64,000 nucleotides of DNA from CADEDH01 sp965216205 (GTDB lineage Bacteria; Actinomycetota; Acidimicrobiia; Acidimicrobiales; SZUA-35): the NCBI GenBank assembly GCA_965216205.1, contig OZ244139.1:4898001-4962000 (forward strand). The letters run 5' to 3'. The notes under the pieces were generated by a model. It was not told the DNA's origin, made no database searches, and saw only the letters and a program-made list of their open reading frames with translations. Numbering within the stretch: the first letter of the stretch is position 1; each line of letters starts with the position of its first letter. Position numbers and translations under genes: made by a program. Of this stretch, positions 1 through 7,199 are shown one piece after another.

Positions 1-657
1 CCGACACAACAGCTCGTGTCCGAGCAGCCCGTGGTGTACGTGGTGTTCGACCTCCTCGAGCTCGACGGTCGCTCACTGCTCGACCTCCCACTCCAGAACA
101 GACGCGACGTGCTCACCCGCCTGCTCGACGACGGCCCATCGTGGCGGGTGCCGCCGATCGTCGAGGGCGACGGCGCGGCGCTCCTCGCGCTGGCCGAGGA
201 GCGCGGTCTCGAAGGCGTCGTGGCCAAGCGGCTGTCGAGCCGCTACGAGCCCGGGATCCGCAGCGCTGCGTGGCGCAAAGTGAAGATCCGGCGGCGCCAG
301 GAGTTCGTGGTCGTCGGCTGGTTACCGGGCCAGGGCCGCCTGTCGGGCCAGATCGGTTCCCTCCTGCTCGCGGTGCACGACGACCAACTCGACCACCTCG
401 TCTTCGTTGGCGCCGTCGGCAGCGGCATCGGCGATCGCGACCGGGCGCAACTGGCGGAACGGCTGGTGGCCAGCGGCAACTGTCCGTTCGCCGAGCCACC
501 ACCGCTCGACCGCGAGCCAACCTGGACCGAGCCGACCGTCGTGGCCGAGGTGGAGTACGGGTCGTGGCCTGCGGACGCGCTCCTCCGCCACCCGGTCTAC
601 GCCGGGCTGCGCACCGACCGCGACCCCACCGACATCGTTCGCGAGCTGCCACCCTAA
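1..657 (+). CDS. ATP-dependent DNA ligase, C-terminal part (5' end outside window)
   Basis: The frame is open from base 1, so the gene begins upstream. The visible 218 residues carry the later nucleotidyl-transferase motifs of ATP-dependent ligases: FDLLELDG (motif III region), EGVVAKR (motif IV) and a W-x-K-x-K element (WRKVKIR, motif V), followed by an OB-fold-like C-terminal domain ending DPTDIVREL. The family seals nicks through a ligase-AMP and DNA-adenylate intermediate. In actinobacteria such ligases are LigD (end joining) or the smaller LigC. The part visible here cannot tell these apart, because the lysine motif I and any polymerase or nuclease domain lie outside the window. The gene stops about 90 bases before the next start, with no obvious terminator. 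Confidence 0.88.
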   Translation, partial: PTQQLVSEQPVVYVVFDLLELDGRSLLDLPLQNRRDVLTRLLDDGPSWRVPPIVEGDGAALLALAEERGLEGVVAKRLSSRYEPGIRSAAWRKVKIRRRQEFVVVGWLPGQGRLSGQIGSLLLAVHDDQLDHLVFVGAVGSGIGDRDRAQLAERLVASGNCPFAEPPPLDREPTWTEPTVVAEVEYGSWPADALLRHPVYAGLRTDRDPTDIVRELPP

Positions 658-737
658 GACGCAACGTCCCGAGGTTCGAGAGTAGAGTGCTTCCGCTAGC
701 TGCGCGGCCCAGCTCCCGACCCACACCGAGATCGTGC

Positions 738-743
738 GATAGT
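738..743 (+). promoter_or_regulatory. -10 box of a probable leaderless promoter
   Basis: GATAGT lies exactly six bases before the ATG at 750, and no Shine-Dalgarno sequence is present. This spacing puts the transcript start on or next to the start codon. The same arrangement recurs before several other genes in the window. Confidence 0.45.
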
Positions 744-749
744 GACACC

Positions 750-1127
750 ATGAACGACGGCACCGAAGACCAGGTCAGGGTGTCCTTCCCGGCCTCACCG
801 GTGTTCGGCCGCGTCGGTCGCGTGGCCGTCGCCGGACTGGCGATGCGGCTCGGCATCGAGATCGCCGATGTCGAGAAGCTCCGACTCGCGGTCGACGAGG
901 CGGTGTCGGCGCTTCACGGTCGGGGACGCATCACGCTCAGCCTGCGGTGGGAGCCCGAGCAGCTCACCGTCTCGGTCGGCAATCCCGACGAGCAACTCGA
1001 CTCCGCCGAGAGCGAGGCGATCACCGAGGCGATGTCCACGATGGTCGACCAGATCAGCGTGAGCGAGAACACGATCGACCTGACCCTGCTCGGCATGACG
1101 AGGACGAAGAACGGCGCCTCCGGCTGA
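750..1127 (+). CDS. RsbW-like ATP-binding protein (anti-sigma factor family)
   Basis: A 125-residue protein resembling the HATPase_c fold of RsbW/SpoIIAB-type serine kinases, which bind and phosphorylate anti-anti-sigma partners. The N-terminal half is typical: a beta strand (VRVSFPAS), then helices with the characteristic KLRLAVDEA stretch, where the N-box region should be. The later glycine-rich ATP lid is poorly preserved, so kinase activity is doubtful. The ATG at 750 was chosen because the homology starts there and a GATAGT box sits six bases upstream. No sigma factor or STAS-domain partner lies next to it. Assignment to the fold is reasonable; the target is unknown. Confidence 0.7.
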   Translation: MNDGTEDQVRVSFPASPVFGRVGRVAVAGLAMRLGIEIADVEKLRLAVDEAVSALHGRGRITLSLRWEPEQLTVSVGNPDEQLDSAESEAITEAMSTMVDQISVSENTIDLTLLGMTRTKNGASG

Positions 1128-1130
1128 CGA

Positions 1131-1580
1131 TCAGCCCGAAGAACCGAAGCCGGCCGTTCCACGATCGTCGGGGCCGGGCGGCAACTCGTCGACCTCGATG
1201 AGCGTCAACGCGTCGACACCGAGAACGAGCAGCTGGGCGATCCGCTGGCCCCGCTCGATGGAGACCACCTCGGTGGACGTGTTGAGGAGGATTACCCGGA
1301 TCTCCCCCCGGTAGCCGGAGTCGATCAGGCCGGGGGCGTTGAGCACCGTGACCCCCCGTTCGAGCGCCAACCCCGAGCGGGGCAGGATCAGCGCGCACAT
1401 CCCCACCGGCACGGCGATGGCGAACCCCGTGGGGATCAGACGCCGCTCGCCGGGGGCCAGCTCAGCATCCACGCTCGACGGCAGATCGGCGGCGGCGTCG
1501 CCCGAACGCATCCGAGCGGGGAGGGCGAGCGGTTCGCCGGCATCGTCCCGATCGAGTCGACGGAGGGGGATCTCGACCAT
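1131..1580 (-). CDS. dut: deoxyuridine 5'-triphosphate nucleotidohydrolase (dUTPase)
   Basis: Hydrolyses dUTP to dUMP and pyrophosphate, keeping uracil out of DNA and feeding thymidylate synthesis. The trimeric dUTPase motifs appear in order: an Asp-containing motif I near residue 30, PRSGLA (motif II), NAPGLIDSGYRGEI (motif III, with the catalytic Asp and Tyr), RIAQLL (motif IV) and the C-terminal RGTAGFGSSG arm (motif V) that closes over the active site. The length (149 residues) is normal. A GTG precedes the ATG directly. The ATG at 1580 is preferred because a TAGCCT box lies six bases upstream, suggesting a leaderless mRNA. The gene is divergent from orn. Confidence 0.93.
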   Translation of the reverse strand: MVEIPLRRLDRDDAGEPLALPARMRSGDAAADLPSSVDAELAPGERRLIPTGFAIAVPVGMCALILPRSGLALERGVTVLNAPGLIDSGYRGEIRVILLNTSTEVVSIERGQRIAQLLVLGVDALTLIEVDELPPGPDDRGTAGFGSSG

Positions 1581-1586
1581 CACGGG

Positions 1587-1592
1587 AGGCTA
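1587..1592 (-). promoter_or_regulatory. -10 box for dut (leaderless)
   Basis: On the minus strand TAGCCT is followed by six bases and then the dut ATG at 1580. No ribosome-binding site is visible, so the message probably starts at the ATG. Confidence 0.45.
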
Positions 1593-1647
1593 GCCATCGT
1601 CTCACCGATCCGATCGCGATCGGCGCTGGCCGGGGCGATCGGCTGGC

Positions 1648-1653
1648 TACAGT
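1648..1653 (+). promoter_or_regulatory. -10 box for orn (leaderless)
   Basis: TACAGT ends seven bases before the TTG at 1661, which protein homology supports as the start of orn. No Shine-Dalgarno sequence is present. Confidence 0.4.
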
Positions 1654-1660
1654 CGGATCC

Positions 1661-2275
1661 TTGCTCGTGTGGATGGACCTGGAGATGACCGGACTCGATC
1701 CGGCGAAGCACGTCATCGTGGAGATCGCGACGCTGATCACCGACGATGACCTGAACGTGATCGCCGAGGGCCCCGACCTCGTGATCAGCGCAACCGACGA
1801 GCAGCTCGCAGCCATGGACGACGTCGTGACCGAGATGCACACGAAGTCGGGCCTGCTCGACCAGATCCGGTCCTCGACCGTCACCCTCGAGGACGCCGGG
1901 GCGCAGACGTTGGCGTTCCTCCAGGAGCACATCGACAAACCGAAGACCGTGCCGCTGTGCGGCAACTCGATCGGCATGGACCGGCGCTTCCTCGCCATCC
2001 ACCTCAACGACATCGAAGAGTTCCTCCACTACCGATCGGTCGACGTGTCGACCATCAAGGAACTGGCCCGACGCTGGTACCCCGAGGCGCTGGCCGCGGT
2101 GCCGCGCAAGGACGCCGGGCACCGAGCCCTCGACGACATCACCGAGAGCATCAACGAGCTCGTCTACTACCGTGAGCACGTCTTCCGCCCGGCCCCCACC
2201 GGCGGGAGCAGTGGCGAACCGGCGACGTGCAACAGCGAACCGGCGGACACCGACCGGCGGTCGGTCCAAGCCTGA
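1661..2275 (+). CDS. orn: oligoribonuclease
   Basis: A 3'-5' exoribonuclease of the DEDDh (RNase T/DnaQ-like) superfamily. It degrades 2-5 nt RNAs, and in many bacteria pGpG from cyclic-di-GMP breakdown. The first acidic pair lies in WMDLEMTGLD at the very N-terminus, further acidic positions follow in the central helices, and the C-terminal HRALDD holds the catalytic His and Asp. The start is a TTG: known Orn proteins begin just before the W-x-DLEMTGLD motif and there is no room for a longer form. The length (204 residues) is slightly above the usual 180-200 because of a polar C-terminal tail. A cyclic-di-GMP enzyme gene (GGDEF-EAL) lies elsewhere in the window. Confidence 0.95.
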   Translation: MLVWMDLEMTGLDPAKHVIVEIATLITDDDLNVIAEGPDLVISATDEQLAAMDDVVTEMHTKSGLLDQIRSSTVTLEDAGAQTLAFLQEHIDKPKTVPLCGNSIGMDRRFLAIHLNDIEEFLHYRSVDVSTIKELARRWYPEALAAVPRKDAGHRALDDITESINELVYYREHVFRPAPTGGSSGEPATCNSEPADTDRRSVQA

Positions 2276-2295
2276 CGGGCAGGAACGGGTCGCCG

Positions 2296-3036
2296 CTAGG
2301 CCGAACCTGGCCGGAGGGTGAGCGACGCGGCGACGGTGGCGTCGGCGGTCAGCCACCAGGCCCGGTGGTGCTCGCCGTCGACGTGGGATGCGATCGTGAC
2401 CTGATCGGTCGGCTCGAGACCGGCGCTGTACTCCACCGTGGCCTCGAAGCGTTCGCCGACCGCCGCCCATCCGGCGGCCAGCGCCTCCTCCGCCACCGCC
2501 CAGTAGGCGGCGTTGTTGACGTGGCCGAGCGTGTCGAAGTCGACCGTGCGGAGGGGCCACGGCCAGCGGGCGAGTCGCTCGCCACCAGCCGGCGGCTTCG
2601 GGTTGACCTGGCGGGCGGTCACCCTCCGCTCACCGGCCGACGGGCCGTAGATCCGGAGGAACTGCTCGGTCAGCGCCACCGGTCGGCCGGTCACCGGGTC
2701 GACGCAGATCCACAGCGTCGCCACGTCATAGCGCGCGCCCCGATCCCCGACGATCTGCAGCCGCCGTTCGGCCCATCGCCGACCGAGCCCTGAGCAGTGG
2801 GTGGTCAGCTCGATCGTCTCGCCGAGAACCGCTGGGCGCTCCTGGGCGACGGTGGTGCGACGTACGACCCAACCCGGAACGGGGTCGAGCCCAGCGTCGG
2901 TCGTGTCGTCATCGGACACGTCCTGGGTGTAGCGGGTCAACGCGTCCAGCCGCAGCCGACCGGTCGGCGTGACATCCCCCAACCGCACCTTCCGCTGGCC
3001 GGAGAACGTCCGGGGCCTCGCCGAGTCATCCGACAC
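2296..3036 (-). CDS. acyl-ACP thioesterase-like protein (double hotdog fold)
   Basis: Resembles FatA/FatB-type acyl-ACP thioesterases, which release fatty acids from acyl carrier protein. Two hotdog repeats are visible. The first begins VRLGDVTPTGRLRLDALTRY. The second contains DFDTLGHVNNAAYW, the Asp/Asn-His-x-x-N element that forms the active site in this family. The length (about 247 residues) suits the bacterial form. Two GTG codons are possible starts (3045 and 3036). The second is seven bases downstream of TACGGT, which suits leaderless initiation. The gene converges on orn with about 20 bases between them. Substrate chain length cannot be told from sequence. Confidence 0.82.
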   Translation of the reverse strand: MSDDSARPRTFSGQRKVRLGDVTPTGRLRLDALTRYTQDVSDDDTTDAGLDPVPGWVVRRTTVAQERPAVLGETIELTTHCSGLGRRWAERRLQIVGDRGARYDVATLWICVDPVTGRPVALTEQFLRIYGPSAGERRVTARQVNPKPPAGGERLARWPWPLRTVDFDTLGHVNNAAYWAVAEEALAAGWAAVGERFEATVEYSAGLEPTDQVTIASHVDGEHHRAWWLTADATVAASLTLRPGSA

Positions 3037-3196
3037 GATCGGCACCGTACCGGCCGAAAACCGACCGCGACTTCACCGTCAAGCGTTAATTCGGTTGACA
3101 CATCTGACGATCCGTAGTTCGCTCAACGACAGGCCTGCGCCGCGTACGCGGTCGTGCCTGCACCGATCCGAACGAGCAGAGAAAGGAGTCGGTCCA

Positions 3197-3466
3197 GTGA
3201 AAACCCTGATCACCACAACGGTACCTCACCGCACCGGCGACCTTTCGTGCACTCGAACCCGCATCCGTTCGGGCTATTCGTGCCTCGTCGACGGCAACGC
3301 CGCGTTCAGCACCGCTGACCTTGCCGTGGCCAACCCCGGTGCGATGAACCTGATCGTCGACCACGCGGCCGGTGCCGCCGTCGGCGCCCTCGGGTCCGAG
3401 CAGTGGATGACCTTCGCCAAGTTCGGCCCGACCCACCACTCCCAGCGCTGGAGGTTCGCTCCCTGA
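3197..3466 (+). CDS. small protein of unknown function
   Basis: An 89-residue protein starting at GTG 3197, preceded by a very strong ribosome-binding site (GAAAGGAG, eight bases upstream) and followed by a strong terminator. A TTGACA element at 3095-3100 could be its -35 box, but no matching -10 was found at 16-18 bases, so the promoter is unresolved. The product has no signal peptide or membrane segment. Its middle (VANPGAMNLIVDHAAGAAVGAL) is moderately hydrophobic and it has two cysteines. I do not recognise a family. The good translation signal and its own terminator argue that it is real and independently expressed. Confidence 0.6.
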   Translation: MKTLITTTVPHRTGDLSCTRTRIRSGYSCLVDGNAAFSTADLAVANPGAMNLIVDHAAGAAVGALGSEQWMTFAKFGPTHHSQRWRFAP

Positions 3467-3487
3467 CATAGGAGCAGAACCACACCG

Positions 3488-3526
3488 AGCCGCTGGGAGC
3501 ACCAAGCCCCCAGCGGCTTTTGTGCT
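3488..3526 (+). terminator. rho-independent terminator
   Basis: A perfect 10-bp stem (AGCCGCTGGG at 3488-3497 with CCCAGCGGCT at 3509-3518) and an 11-nt loop, followed by T-rich sequence (TTTTGTGCTTTT). It ends the small gene at 3197-3466 and insulates whiB. Confidence 0.9.
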
Positions 3527-3594
3527 TTTGCCACACGTGTCAGTCACGACATGCACCGTCGTCTCCCGCCACCCGAACCAATGGGAATGAGAAA

Positions 3595-3957
3595 ATGAGC
3601 ATCACCGAGAAGCGGATCATCACCGCCATCGAGCAGCTGACAACCGCAGATGAGACCTGGAAGGCCGACGCTGCCTGCCGCACCGTGCCCGATGCTCGCA
3701 ACCTCTTCTTCAGTGAAGAGCTCCACGACATCGCGGCGGCCAAGCGGGTGTGTGCCGACTGCCCCGTGATCGCACCGTGCCTCGAGGGCGCGCTCGCCCG
3801 AGGTGAGCCGTGCGGCGTCTGGGGTGGTCAGCTGTTCCTCAACGGTCGGATCCTGGCGAACAAGCGTCGTCGGGGTCGGCCGCCGAAGAACCCGCGGCCC
3901 GAGGACCAGCTGCCGGTCGTCCCGGTCCCCGAGCACCTCCAGAAGCTGATCGCCTGA
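3595..3957 (+). CDS. WhiB-family iron-sulfur transcription factor
   Basis: A 120-residue WhiB-like protein. The four Fe-S ligands are present: a first Cys in AACR, then CADCPVIAPC with its C-x2-C-x5-C spacing. After them comes the family turn motif GVWGG, and then a basic tail (KRRRGRPPK) with an AT-hook-like GRP that contacts DNA. WhiB proteins work with the primary sigma factor to control division, stress or redox genes and occur only in actinobacteria and their phages. The ATG at 3595 starts just before the conserved region and is preceded only by a weak purine run. Which Wbl subfamily it belongs to was not decided. Confidence 0.93.
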   Translation: MSITEKRIITAIEQLTTADETWKADAACRTVPDARNLFFSEELHDIAAAKRVCADCPVIAPCLEGALARGEPCGVWGGQLFLNGRILANKRRRGRPPKNPRPEDQLPVVPVPEHLQKLIA

Positions 3958-4024
3958 CAGTCCTGCGATCAGGTACCCACGTGCCGAGCGGCGGGTGGGC
4001 GGAGGGCGCCAGCGGGCGACGGTT

Positions 4025-4060
4025 CATTCCCCCGATCGGGTCGACCCGATCGGGGGAATG
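4025..4060. repeat. 36-bp perfect palindrome between whiB and the TlpA-like gene
   Basis: Bases 4025-4042 are the exact reverse complement of 4043-4060. Each arm runs CATTCCCCCGATCGGG plus the central TCGA. No T-tract follows, so it is not a classical intrinsic terminator. It could be a factor-binding dyad, a cruciform, or an RNA processing hairpin in a transcript from whiB. Confidence 0.85.
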
Positions 4061-4113
4061 CGCGCGCCGGCACTACGGTTCGATCAGTCACCCACGAGCC
4101 GCAGGGCCGGAGC

Positions 4114-4692
4114 ATGGAAAAGACCGATTCAACCGATCAGAACGAGACGAACGTCGACCACCGGCGGGCACTGCCCATCTGGCCCACCCTGGGTCTGGTC
4201 GCCGTTGCGGCCGTCGCGCTGGTGGCGCTGCTCACGTCGGGCGGCGACGATGCCACCGACCCCGCGATCGAAGCGACCGACGAGCTCTCCTCGCTCGTGT
4301 TCCTCCACGAGGACGGCTCCGACGGCACCCTCGCCGACTTCCGCGGCGAGCCCGTGGTGCTCAACTTCTTCGCGTCGTGGTGTGCGCCGTGCCGAGCAGA
4401 GCTGCCCGACTTCGTCGCTGTCAACGACGAGGCCGACGGGTCGGTGCAGTTCGTCGGCGTGAACGCCGACCTCGACGAGGCGACGTGGCTCGCCTTCGTC
4501 GACGAGTTCGCGCTTACCTACCCGACCGTGTTCCAGCCGAATCTCGAGATCCACGAGCACTTGGGCCTGCTCGGTCATCCCGCCACCGTCCTCCTCGACG
4601 AGAACGGCGAGGTGGTGCACACCTTCACCGGCGTGCTGACCGAGGAATCGTTGAAGGAACTGATCGACGAGCATCTCGACGTCGAGATCTGA
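4114..4692 (+). CDS. TlpA-like membrane-anchored thioredoxin
   Basis: A 192-residue thiol-disulfide oxidoreductase. A short cytoplasmic N-terminus is followed by one membrane segment (about residues 22-43), a linker, and a periplasm-side thioredoxin fold with the active site WCAPC (FFASWCAPCRAEL). The cis-proline loop GHPATV lies about 65 residues later. Such proteins reduce apocytochromes or other exported thiols, taking electrons from a CcdA-type membrane partner, and that partner gene follows after 18 bases. A TACGGT -10-like box lies near 4074 and a GGAG just before the ATG. Because a caa3 oxidase with a covalently heme-bearing subunit is encoded nearby, cytochrome c maturation is a plausible role. 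Confidence 0.88.
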   Translation: MEKTDSTDQNETNVDHRRALPIWPTLGLVAVAAVALVALLTSGGDDATDPAIEATDELSSLVFLHEDGSDGTLADFRGEPVVLNFFASWCAPCRAELPDFVAVNDEADGSVQFVGVNADLDEATWLAFVDEFALTYPTVFQPNLEIHEHLGLLGHPATVLLDENGEVVHTFTGVLTEESLKELIDEHLDVEI

Positions 4693-4710
4693 CCACAGGA
4701 GATCGAGAGA

Positions 4711-5580
4711 ATGGACGTAGGTGCCCTGTTCGACGCCCGAGGCTTCGCCCTCGGCATGGTGGCGCTCTTCAACCCGTGCGGCTTCGCACTGCTGCCCGCC
4801 TACCTGGGCTACTTCCTGGGGCTGAACGACGATGACGAGCGGGAATCGCGCCTCGTCGCCCTCAACCGGGCCCAGATCGTGGGTCTCTCGATGTCGATCG
4901 GGTTCATCGTGGTGTTCGGCCTCATCGGTGTGGTTCTGGCGAGCTTCTTCTCCACCATCGCCCCGTGGCTGCCGTGGGTCACGCTCGTCATGGGCATCGG
5001 CCTCGTCGCCCTCGGGATCGCGATGGTGCGCGGCTTCCAGCCGCTGCTGTCGCTGCCCAAGCTGGAGAAGGGAACCGGGAGCCGGTCGGCCGCCAACATG
5101 TTCCTCTTCGGCGTCTCGTACGCACTCGCCTCGTTGACCTGCACGATCGGGCTCTTCCTGAGTGTGGTGGGCACGTCGTCGTCGGGGGCGTCGTTCTCCG
5201 AGCGACTCGCCGGCTTCCTGTCCTACGGCGTCGGGATGGGACTCATGGCCACCGCGCTCACCCTGGCCGTGGCGTTCGGCAAGAAGGGCCTCGTCGGGCG
5301 GTTCCGCCAGGTGCTCGGCAAGATCAACCTGATCTCGGCGGTGATCCTCATCGTGGTCGGTGCCTACGTCGCCTACTACGGCTACTGGTCGACCGATCCG
5401 ATCGGGATCGATGCCGGACCGGTGGCCTGGGTGGAGGCCCGCCAAGCCCAGGTCCAGGGTTGGATCGACGACCGGACCGCGATCCTCGGCTGGGGTTTCC
5501 TCATCGTCAACCTCGGGTTGGCGGGCGCCGGCTTCGTGGCCCGTCGGTCGGGAGGCGACGGCCTCGCCCCGACCCTGTGA
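4711..5580 (+). CDS. CcdA/DsbD-family thiol-electron transporter
   Basis: A 289-residue polytopic membrane protein of the CcdA family, which moves reducing equivalents from cytoplasmic thioredoxin across the membrane. The paired redox cysteines lie in FNPCGFALLPAY (first helix) and LASLTCTIGLF (fourth helix), the typical positions. About seven membrane segments can be counted. It is the likely electron donor to the TlpA-like protein encoded directly upstream (18-base gap, GGAG before the ATG), so the two form an operon. The C-terminal stretch after residue 215 adds one further membrane segment compared with minimal CcdA proteins. Confidence 0.88.
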   Translation: MDVGALFDARGFALGMVALFNPCGFALLPAYLGYFLGLNDDDERESRLVALNRAQIVGLSMSIGFIVVFGLIGVVLASFFSTIAPWLPWVTLVMGIGLVALGIAMVRGFQPLLSLPKLEKGTGSRSAANMFLFGVSYALASLTCTIGLFLSVVGTSSSGASFSERLAGFLSYGVGMGLMATALTLAVAFGKKGLVGRFRQVLGKINLISAVILIVVGAYVAYYGYWSTDPIGIDAGPVAWVEARQAQVQGWIDDRTAILGWGFLIVNLGLAGAGFVARRSGGDGLAPTL

Positions 5581-5651
5581 GCGACGCGAAGCGGCCTCTG
5601 AGGGTGACAGCGGGGTCGCTCGAAGGCGAGCTTCCCTGGCACCCTTGAGAC

Positions 5652-6389
5652 GTGCAAGCGGTCGACAAGACGCCGATCACCTTCGGTGAGCTGCTGGGGA
5701 TGCCCGGCGTGGTCGAGGTGCTCGACCTCCGGGGCCCGATCGGCTTCTGCGCGTTCCACGGTGGCAATCTCGAGCGGATGACCGAGCAGATCGCCTCCGA
5801 GGCCGCAGCCCGCTCGGGCTCGTCGTTCTACGGGGTGATCCAGCCGAGAGGCACCCGGCATCACATCCCCTCGGCCAAGGTCGACCCGGCGGAGTCGGAT
5901 CGGCTCGCCGCGTTCCTCGACCACTGCCACCACGTCATCGCCCTCCACGGCTACGGCCTGCGAGGCCACTTCGCCAGCCTGCTGTGCGGCGGACAGAACC
6001 GGGAACTGGCGACACACGTGGCCAGCCACCTCCGCGACGCCCTCCCCGCCTACCGCACGATCGACGACCTCGACGACATCCCGAAACGGCTCCGTGGCCT
6101 CCACCCGAGGAATCCCTGCAATCTGCCGGCGGGCGGTGGGGTGCAGATCGAGCTCCCGCCCCGGGTCAGGGGCCTCACCCCCCTGGTGCTCCACTGGCCG
6201 TCGCACGACCACCGGACGCAACGATTCCCCCACGTGAACGACCTGATCAGCGGCCTGATCACGGCCGCTGAGTCGTGGACCGTACGATCGGGCGAGCACA
6301 TTTTTCCACAGGCTGTGGACGACAGCGCCGGGGTTGCCCCTAGATCGGAGGGGACTATCCCCGATGGACCGGGGGCCCGGGGGTCATAG
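5652..6389 (+). CDS. poly-gamma-glutamate hydrolase family protein
   Basis: Resembles the PghP (phage poly-gamma-glutamate hydrolase, PF05908) family of zinc-dependent gamma-glutamyl peptidases. The metal-site motif is AFHGGNLERMTEQIA near residue 35. Further family elements are IALHGYG near 97, a conserved CGGQNRELA, and the late GVQIELPP strand. Members cut gamma-linked glutamate polymers; the substrate in this organism is unknown. The GTG at 5652 has no clear ribosome-binding site. The last 35-40 residues, beyond the apparent end of the domain near 6276, are encoded by DNA that also holds the shared operator of the next gene, so they may be non-conserved run-through. No signal peptide is seen. 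Confidence 0.72.
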   Translation: MQAVDKTPITFGELLGMPGVVEVLDLRGPIGFCAFHGGNLERMTEQIASEAAARSGSSFYGVIQPRGTRHHIPSAKVDPAESDRLAAFLDHCHHVIALHGYGLRGHFASLLCGGQNRELATHVASHLRDALPAYRTIDDLDDIPKRLRGLHPRNPCNLPAGGGVQIELPPRVRGLTPLVLHWPSHDHRTQRFPHVNDLISGLITAAESWTVRSGEHIFPQAVDDSAGVAPRSEGTIPDGPGARGS

Positions 6390-6392
6390 GGT
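6330..6392 (+). promoter_or_regulatory. ini-type operator/promoter 1 (for the gene at 6399)
   Basis: Contains the dyad GGGGTTGCCCC (6330-6340) ending in CCCCTA, then GGGG-N5-CCCCGAT (6350-6365), then exactly 21 bases, then TAGGGT (6387-6392), six bases before the ATG. The CCCCTA and CCCCGAT boxes are 22 bases apart. The same boxes and the same 21-base gap occur before three IniB-like genes at 13.7, 14.9 and 16.0 kb. Confidence 0.75.
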
Positions 6393-6398
6393 TTGGTC

Positions 6399-7064
6399 AT
6401 GACTTACCGCGCCGCCCTCCAACTGGTCGCCCAAGGAACCGCCCCCGCTGATGCGCTGGCCCGGTACGACCTCGAAGACGTTTCCCCCGATGCGTTGTCG
6501 TCCGCCCTCCGCCACTACGCCGAGACGTCGCCGATCGAGGTGGCCGACCTCCTCTCGCCGTTCCTGGCCCGCACCTCCCCGGTGCCGTTCGAGGAAGGTG
6601 ATCTCGAGTCGCTCCCCGAGGCCGACGCGATCCTCGCCGACGGTGGTGGCATCGCCGATCTCCTGACCGAGATCGGGCTCGATCCCGGCTCGATCGACAT
6701 CGAGGCCACGCTCGACGCCGCCGAGGCGGCTGCGGCCGACGCGGCCGGGGAGCTCGACGAGGTGATCGAGGCGGCCGGCGAGGCAGCCGACGATGCCGAC
6801 CGGCTCGACGACACGTTCGGTGTCGGCGACGAGCAGCCGTCTCCCGAGTCGGAGGCGGCGGACGTCCTCGAGCAGATCGGTCGCTCCGACGGCGACGGCT
6901 CGGGGCTGGGCAGCGACGAGTTCGACGGGCCGGAAGGGGATGTCGGCGTCGACACCGAGTCGTTCACCGAGTTCCTCGACGAGTTCGACCGCCTGGGCGA
7001 AGCCGCCGACATCGACGAGCTCGACGAATCGGGCGACCCGCTCGACTTCGACCTCGACGGCTGA
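6399..7064 (+). CDS. acidic protein with IniB-N-like helical domain
   Basis: A 221-residue very acidic protein. Residues 1-60 are helical and resemble the N-terminal domain of IniB-type proteins: a short helix pair around ADALARYDLEDVSPDALSSAL, with the 'after Leu/Asp, the Ser-Pro-Asp' turn. The rest is a low-complexity Ala/Asp/Glu/Gly tail without cysteines or membrane segments. The ATG at 6399 is chosen because TAGGGT lies exactly six bases upstream; there is no ribosome-binding site, so the mRNA is probably leaderless. It shares its operator architecture with the three IniB-like genes downstream and precedes the dynamin-like gene pair, which places it in the same regulon. Biochemical function unknown. 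Confidence 0.72.
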   Translation: MTYRAALQLVAQGTAPADALARYDLEDVSPDALSSALRHYAETSPIEVADLLSPFLARTSPVPFEEGDLESLPEADAILADGGGIADLLTEIGLDPGSIDIEATLDAAEAAAADAAGELDEVIEAAGEAADDADRLDDTFGVGDEQPSPESEAADVLEQIGRSDGDGSGLGSDEFDGPEGDVGVDTESFTEFLDEFDRLGEAADIDELDESGDPLDFDLDG

Positions 7065-7117
7065 CCGAGCTCCCGATCCGCCGGGAACAAATCACCCGAA
7101 CGGCTCGACTCACCGTA

Positions 7118-7167
7118 AGCCGACCTGTCCCACCTCAGCGCCAGCGGCGCAGCGGGACAGGTCGGCT
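7118..7167. repeat. long intergenic inverted repeat
   Basis: A perfect 14-bp stem (AGCCGACCTGTCCC at 7118-7131 with GGGACAGGTCGGCT at 7154-7167) encloses a 22-base loop that can itself pair (GCGCC with GGCGC). No T-run follows. It lies downstream of the acidic gene and could end or process its transcript, or bind a regulator. Confidence 0.8.
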
Positions 7168-7199
7168 CGAGGACCCTGAGTCGAGAACGAGAGGTGGCG

